Made by a program: the position numbers and the translations under genes. 64,000 nucleotides of DNA from assembly GCA_035279905.1 (NCBI GenBank), contig DATEGZ010000217.1, forward strand, positions 1-64,000, given 5' to 3'. Below the pieces are notes generated by a model that was given only the letters and a program-made list of their open reading frames with translations, was not told the origin of the DNA and searched no databases. Source of the stretch: DATEGZ01 sp035279905 (lineage in GTDB: Bacteria > Acidobacteriota > Vicinamibacteria > Vicinamibacterales > SCN-69-37). How positions within the stretch are numbered: the stretch's first letter is position 1; the number at the start of each line of letters is the position of its first letter. Below are positions 59,531 to 64,000 of this stretch, piece after piece.

Positions 59531-60394
59531 ATGCTTCCCGCTCTCCTCCGTCGTAACGTCGTCATTCTGGCCATTGGTCTTGGCCTCACCGCCAGCCCGG
59601 CCGCAGCCAACACGATCTGCGACCTGACGTCCGCTGGATCGTCCTGCAGCATCACCGGCGGCACCGGTTCGACCGGTCTGTTCTTCAGCGGCGAGCAGCA
59701 TTCGACGGGCACGGGCGTGATCGACCCGTTCTTGCGCCTGCAGCAGAACGGCACCGAACAGGGCTACAACACCGGTGACCGCAGCTATCCGGGCGGCAAC
59801 AAGATGCAGCCGGGGTTCAACGACAAGACGGACAAGAACTTCACGCGCAACCTGCCGACGAGTGAACTCGCCACGACGATGATCAACGGCACGCTGTATG
59901 CGGCGTTCTTCCTGGACGTCAACGAACAGGCGGCGACGAACGGGGGCAAGAACCTGATCACGCTCGATCAGCTCGAGATCTTCACCTCCGCGAACGGCGA
60001 CCTGAACACGTACTCGAACAGCGGCGCGAACAACGCGTCGGGCGGCCTCAACGGCGCGACGAAGGTGTTCGACCTCGACACCGCCGGCAGCGACAACTGG
60101 GTGCAGCTCGACTACACGCTGAGCGGCCAGGGCAGCGGCAGCTCGGACATGGTCTTCTTCCTGCCGTACTCGTACCTGGCGGGCTCGGACTTCGTGTATC
60201 TGTTCTCCGAGTTCGGCGATATCGGCGGCAACACCCCACACAAGTACGCGTCCGGCGCCGGATTCGAAGAGTGGTACAGCAACAACGGCGTGTCGACCCA
60301 GACGTCGAACGTTCCGGAGCCGGCGACCCTGGTCCTGTTCGGCTCGGGTCTCGTCGCGCTTGCGCGCCGGCGCCGCCTGGCGTCACGCGGCTAA
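59531..60394 (+). CDS. PEP-CTERM-sorted exported protein
   Basis: 287 residues. Signal peptide (RRNVVILAIGLGLTASPAAA), a Thr/Gly/Asn-rich secreted body, and at the C-terminus VPEPATLVLFGSGLVAL followed by ARRRR, the PEP-CTERM sorting signal recognised by exosortase (EpsH/XrtA). The protein is exported and probably linked to exopolysaccharide or the cell surface. No exosortase is encoded in this window. A strong sigma-54-like promoter is upstream and a terminator downstream. Confidence 0.92.
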   Translation: MLPALLRRNVVILAIGLGLTASPAAANTICDLTSAGSSCSITGGTGSTGLFFSGEQHSTGTGVIDPFLRLQQNGTEQGYNTGDRSYPGGNKMQPGFNDKTDKNFTRNLPTSELATTMINGTLYAAFFLDVNEQAATNGGKNLITLDQLEIFTSANGDLNTYSNSGANNASGGLNGATKVFDLDTAGSDNWVQLDYTLSGQGSGSSDMVFFLPYSYLAGSDFVYLFSEFGDIGGNTPHKYASGAGFEEWYSNNGVSTQTSNVPEPATLVLFGSGLVALARRRRLASRG

Positions 60395-60409
60395 CGCCTC
60401 CTGAATTTC

Positions 60410-60435
60410 CCTGGCCGGCACAAAAGCCGGCCAGG
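60410..60435 (+). terminator. Rho-independent-type terminator after the PEP-CTERM gene
   Basis: CCTGGCCGGC-ACAAAA-GCCGGCCAGG, a 10-bp perfect stem with a 6-base loop, followed by TCATTTAC. A TACAAT -10-like hexamer (60441-60446) follows, so the next gene likely has its own promoter. Confidence 0.8.
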
Positions 60436-60467
60436 TCATTTACAATCGGCCGAGGACCGAGCTTCAC

Positions 60468-62750
60468 ATGATCAGGACCTCCCGGCCCGCGGTCTATCTC
60501 GCGCTCGGTCTGCTCCTGTTTGCCCCGGCGGCGGCGTGCCACAACCCCGAAGTGGCCAAGCGCAAGCACCTCCAGGCCGGCGACGGTTACCTGGCGAAGA
60601 AGCAGTACGACTCGGCGATTCTCGAGTACAGGCTCGCGCTCCAGCAGGACGACAAGTTCGGCGAGGCGTACTACAAGCTGGCCGAGGCGCTGGCGGCCAA
60701 CGACCAGCTCCCGGCGTCGCTGCCCGAATACGTGCGCGCCGCCGACCTGCTGCCCGACAACATCGACATCCAGGTCAAGGCCGGCACGCTCCTGCTGGTG
60801 GCTCGACGGTTCGAGGACGCCAAGACGCGCGCCCGGTTCGTGCTCGAACGACATCCGGACAGCGTGCCCGGTCTGGTCCTGCTCGCGAACTCGCTGGCCG
60901 CACTCCAGGACCTCGACAACGCCGTGGCTGTTACGGCCAAGGCGGCGGCGCTCGACCCTACGTCGGCCGGCGTGAAGACGAACCTCGGCACGCTGCAGCT
61001 GGCCAAGGGGGATCGCCGTCAGGCCGAGGCGACGTTCAAGCTCGCCGTGGCGACCGATCCCAAGTCCATGTCCGCGCGCCTGGCCCTGTCGAACTTCTAC
61101 GCGTCCGGCAATCAGTACGCGGACGCCGTGAAGGTGCTCAAGGACGCGCTCGCGCTCGAGCCGCAGAACGTGCGGGTCAACCGGGCGCTCGCCATGCTCC
61201 ACATCGACTTCGGGCACGCGATGGATGCCCGGCCGTATCTGGAGACCGCGTCCAACCTCGAGAACACGGCGGAATCCTCGATTTCGCTCGCCGACTACTT
61301 CATCGGCGTCGGTTTGCCGGAGAACGCGGTCGAGATCCTCCGGCGCGTGCCGACGTCGAGCCCGTCCTACACGCCCGCGGCGTTGCGAATCGCCCTCATC
61401 ACCTACGCGTCGGGCAAGCACGACGAGGGCCTCAAGATCGTGAAGGACATCCAGACCAACGATCGGCGGAACCCGATCCCCTACGCCTTCGAGGCCCGGC
61501 TGTACCTGAGCGACCACCGGACCGAGCAAGCCCTCTCGGCGGCGAAGGAAGCCATCGCGATTGATCCGAACTCCGCGATCGCCAACCTCATGCTCGGTAA
61601 GGTGCAGCTCGCGCGCGGGATGGTCGAGGACGCGCGCAACGCGCTCACGGCCGCCGTGCGGCTGAACCCGACGCTGGTCGACGCGCACATCGAGCTGGCG
61701 CGCATCCACATGGGCCGCGCGGAGCTCGACACGTCGATCTCGTACGCCGAGCAGGGCATCAAGTACGGCGCTCAGCGGCTCGACGCGCAATTGAGCCTCG
61801 TCAAGAGCCTCATGGCGCGGCCCGACACGATGGCTCGGGCCGAAAGCCAGATGCGCTCGCTCTTGTCGCGGTATCCCAATTCGAGCGACGTCCAGGTCAC
61901 CATGGGCGCGCTGCTGACGGAGAAGGGCGACTACGCGAGCGCGCGCAAGTACTTCAACCGCGCCGTCGAGATCGACCCGAAGTCCGTCGCCGGGCTCAGC
62001 GGGCTGACTGCGCTCGACGCCAAGGCCAACCGCGTCTCGGACGCCGCGGCCCGCATCGACAAGCACCTCGCGATGGCGCCGCGCGATCCCGGCCTGCTCC
62101 TGATGGCCGCCAAGTTCTACGGGTTGCAGGGCGACCGCCCGCGCACCGAGGCGTTACTGAAGCGGTTGATCGAGGCCGATCCGACGCGGCTTGACGGCTA
62201 CAACCTGCTGGGGCAGATGTACGTCACCGGCCATCAGCTGCCGCAGGCCAAGGCGCAGTTCGAGGAGTTGGCCAGGCGCGAGCCGCAATCGGAAATGGCC
62301 GCCGCGATGCTCGGCCTCCTGAATCAAGCCGAGAACAACCTGACCGAAGCCGAAAAGTGGTACATGAAGTCGCTCGCGATCAACGCCCGCGGCGTGCTCG
62401 CTTCGAACAACCTCGCGTGGATCTGCGCGGTCACCGAGACCAAGCTCGACTACGGGCTGGAGCTCGCCCGCAACGCCTGGGTGCAGGCGCCCGAGGCGCC
62501 CGAAGTCAACGACACGCTCGGCTGGGTCTACTACAAGCGCAACCAGGCGAGCCTGGCCATCACGCCGCTCCAGAAAGCCGTCGAGCGCGCGCCGCAGGAT
62601 CCGACCTACCACTTCCACCTGGGCATGGCCTACGCCAAGCTCGGGAGCGACGCGAACGCTCGCACCTCGCTTCAGACGGCGCTCAAGCTCAATCCCGGAT
62701 TCGCCGGCGCGGAAGACGCGCGGCGGGTGCTCCGCACGCTCGTCTACTGA
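60468..62750 (+). CDS. Large TPR lipoprotein (PrsT-like, PEP-CTERM/EPS associated)
   Basis: 760 residues. Lipoprotein signal (LLLFAPAAAC, Cys near 24), then about 18-20 tetratricopeptide repeats such as AILEYRLALQQDDKFGEAYY, AVAVTAKAAALDPTSAGVKTNLG, AEATFKLAVATDPKSMSARLALS. In PEP-CTERM/EPS systems a TPR lipoprotein (PrsT) is found near the exosortase; position next to a PEP-CTERM gene favours that role, but the repeat type alone does not prove it. The start is ATG 60468. Confidence 0.8.
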   Translation: MIRTSRPAVYLALGLLLFAPAAACHNPEVAKRKHLQAGDGYLAKKQYDSAILEYRLALQQDDKFGEAYYKLAEALAANDQLPASLPEYVRAADLLPDNIDIQVKAGTLLLVARRFEDAKTRARFVLERHPDSVPGLVLLANSLAALQDLDNAVAVTAKAAALDPTSAGVKTNLGTLQLAKGDRRQAEATFKLAVATDPKSMSARLALSNFYASGNQYADAVKVLKDALALEPQNVRVNRALAMLHIDFGHAMDARPYLETASNLENTAESSISLADYFIGVGLPENAVEILRRVPTSSPSYTPAALRIALITYASGKHDEGLKIVKDIQTNDRRNPIPYAFEARLYLSDHRTEQALSAAKEAIAIDPNSAIANLMLGKVQLARGMVEDARNALTAAVRLNPTLVDAHIELARIHMGRAELDTSISYAEQGIKYGAQRLDAQLSLVKSLMARPDTMARAESQMRSLLSRYPNSSDVQVTMGALLTEKGDYASARKYFNRAVEIDPKSVAGLSGLTALDAKANRVSDAAARIDKHLAMAPRDPGLLLMAAKFYGLQGDRPRTEALLKRLIEADPTRLDGYNLLGQMYVTGHQLPQAKAQFEELARREPQSEMAAAMLGLLNQAENNLTEAEKWYMKSLAINARGVLASNNLAWICAVTETKLDYGLELARNAWVQAPEAPEVNDTLGWVYYKRNQASLAITPLQKAVERAPQDPTYHFHLGMAYAKLGSDANARTSLQTALKLNPGFAGAEDARRVLRTLVY

Positions 62751-62765
62751 CCGCGTCTCCGCTCC

Positions 62766-63890
62766 TCACGCCGCGGTATCGCGCGCCACCGCGGCCGGCG
62801 CCGGCACGCTTCTCGACGCGACGATCTTCGCGATCCGCTGCGCGTCGCGGCCGACGCCGTGGATCATCTCCGACGAGAACGCGTAGAGCAGCCTCAGCCC
62901 CACGAAGTACAGCCCCGGCATGTTTGCGGCCACCCCGCCGGTGTGCCGCAGCGATCCGTCCGCCTCGAAGATCGGAAGATCGATCCAGCCGAATCCCGGA
63001 TCGAAGCCCGTGCTCCACACGACGTTCGCGACGTCCATCACGCGGCCGTCTTCGAGCACCGGCCGCCCGTCCTTCACGCCAGTCACCCGCGGACCGCGCA
63101 CGATGCCGGCCGCCGCCAGTTCCTTCGGCTTCAGGCGAATCAGCGGGCCGCCGCCGTGGACTTTGGTCAGCACCCGCCGGCCGAGCGGGTTCGCGATCGT
63201 CAGCACACGGTGGAAGATGACGCGAGTCACGAGCCGCGCGAGGATCCATCGCGCCGCCAGACCGTCGATGTGAAACGGGATGTGCCCCGTATCGCGCCCG
63301 GCCAGCGTCGTCTGATGACCGTGGCGCATGAGTTCGAGCGCGATCTCCGCGCCCGAGTTGCCGACCCCGGCCACCAGCACCGAGCCGGGCTGCACTTGCG
63401 ACGGACGTCGATACTCGATCGAGTGCAGCTGGATGATGCGCGGATCCAACTCGGCGGCGAACGCCGGCACGCGCGGCCGCTGGTAGCTGCCCATCGCCAC
63501 GACGACGTTGTCCGCTTCGAAGCGATCGCGGCCGGCGGTCACGATGTAGCGATCGCCCATGCGCGAGAGTCGATCGACCCGCACGCCGGATCGGATCGGC
63601 AGCGCGAACGTCCGCGCGTACAGCTCGAGGTAGTCCGCCATCTGATCCTTGGTCGGGAAGGAATTCGGCGGCGCCGGAAAGCGCAGGCCATCGAGCCCGG
63701 CGAGCTTGGCCGGCGTGAACAGCCGGAGTGAGTCCCAGCGCGAACGCCACACGTCGCCGATGCGCGCGCTCGCGTCGAGAATGATGAACGGCACGCCGAG
63801 CTTCGCGAGGTGATGCCCGACGGAAAGACCAGCCTGACCGCCGCCGATGACGACGGTGTTGATGCGCTCTGTGGAATGAAGGGTGCTCAT
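62766..63890 (-). CDS. Flavin-containing monooxygenase-like NAD(P)/FAD oxidoreductase
   Basis: 374 residues: FAD site VVIGGGQAGLSVGHHLAKLG, FMO-like WRSRWDSLRLFTPAKLAGLDG, NADP site VAGVGNSGAEIALELMRHG, and WSTGFDPGFGWID. Belongs to the YUCCA/CzcO-like branch. It hydroxylates a small substrate or works in metal resistance; not determined. Nearest neighbour is convergent, 15 bp away. Confidence 0.87.
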   Translation of the reverse strand: MSTLHSTERINTVVIGGGQAGLSVGHHLAKLGVPFIILDASARIGDVWRSRWDSLRLFTPAKLAGLDGLRFPAPPNSFPTKDQMADYLELYARTFALPIRSGVRVDRLSRMGDRYIVTAGRDRFEADNVVVAMGSYQRPRVPAFAAELDPRIIQLHSIEYRRPSQVQPGSVLVAGVGNSGAEIALELMRHGHQTTLAGRDTGHIPFHIDGLAARWILARLVTRVIFHRVLTIANPLGRRVLTKVHGGGPLIRLKPKELAAAGIVRGPRVTGVKDGRPVLEDGRVMDVANVVWSTGFDPGFGWIDLPIFEADGSLRHTGGVAANMPGLYFVGLRLLYAFSSEMIHGVGRDAQRIAKIVASRSVPAPAAVARDTAA

Positions 63891-64000
63891 GATTACCGAG
63901 CGTACGGCGCGGCCCCGCGGCCGCGCATCGGCCGGATTGTGCAGGCGCGCAATTTTTCGACGTGGGTATTTCTATGTACGCCGAGGTCGGGGTCTAGGTC
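63891..64000. other. Gene-free right edge
   Basis: About 110 bp upstream of the flavin monooxygenase start. No feature is recognised, apart from possible promoter sequence for that leftward gene. Confidence 0.4.

Noticed and set aside
60048..62066. 672-codon open frame on the minus strand over the TPR lipoprotein
   Set aside because: Antisense to well-formed TPR repeats; its low-complexity Arg/Val/Glu/Gly sequence mirrors the repeats and has no start signal.

Overview
The window is about 64 kb of GC-rich, densely packed Gram-negative DNA. Gene content points to the Acidobacteriota, most likely a soil Vicinamibacteria-type organism: a Ser/Thr kinase fused to TolB-like propeller repeats, a VPS10/sortilin-type propeller, DUF3300 and DUF2950 neighbours, a PEP-CTERM protein with a TPR lipoprotein, a clade II nitrous-oxide reductase cluster and multiheme cytochromes. 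This placement is inferred from gene families; no rRNA is present. Genes often overlap by an ATGA or GTGA, and a good share of starts have no Shine-Dalgarno sequence.

Layout. 1-3250 (+): the end of an outer-membrane electron conduit (DmsE/MtrA-type multiheme cytochrome, MtrB/PioB porin, small monoheme cytochrome). 3243-15388 (-): one long respiratory operon, read from the right as FAD/ferredoxin oxidoreductase, Rieske, cytochrome b, pentaheme cytochrome c, nosZ, nosB-like, nosD, nosF, nosL, nosY, radical SAM. A near-perfect CRP/FNR-type palindrome lies just upstream of it. 15637-18593 (+): zinc alcohol dehydrogenase and a P1B metal ATPase. 18587-21714 (-): TIM-barrel isomerase, a protein with archaeo-eukaryotic-primase motifs, and a sugar nucleotidyltransferase. 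21879-31478: housekeeping and accessory genes (DUF937-OmpA fusion, phosphatase, acetyltransferases, VOC, catalase-family, secreted propellers). 31538-37788: DUF1801, receptor kinase, DUF3300/DUF2950 and a membrane protein.

37789-44265: tRNA-Leu, DUF1326, secG, a TPR protein and the glycolytic operon gap-pgk-tpiA, interspersed with short repeats. 44337-52867: a lipid A/LPS inner-core block (waaA, lpxK, lpxL-like, waaF, gmhB, heptose kinase, cytidylyltransferase fused to an isoprenylcysteine-methyltransferase-like domain, a GT9 heptosyltransferase and a 2OG-Fe(II) oxygenase). 53001-64000: flavoprotein, tRNA-Val and tRNA-Asp, a repeat-rich gap, two small membrane proteins, a LytS/LytTR two-component pair, Big2 lipoprotein, peroxiredoxin plus DsbA-like protein, a sigma-54-type promoter driving a PEP-CTERM protein, a large TPR lipoprotein and a flavin monooxygenase.

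How it works together. The left 15 kb looks built for anaerobic or microaerobic respiration: electrons from a pyridine-nucleotide/ferredoxin-type flavoprotein and quinol pass through a Rieske/cytochrome b/pentaheme module to NosZ, next to a possible extracellular electron conduit. The middle block supplies lipid A-core LPS. The most unusual items are the primase-like protein, the radical SAM protein with wide cysteine spacing at the end of the nos operon, the heptose cytidylyltransferase-methyltransferase fusion, and two kinds of short palindromic elements that supply stop codons to the genes they abut.
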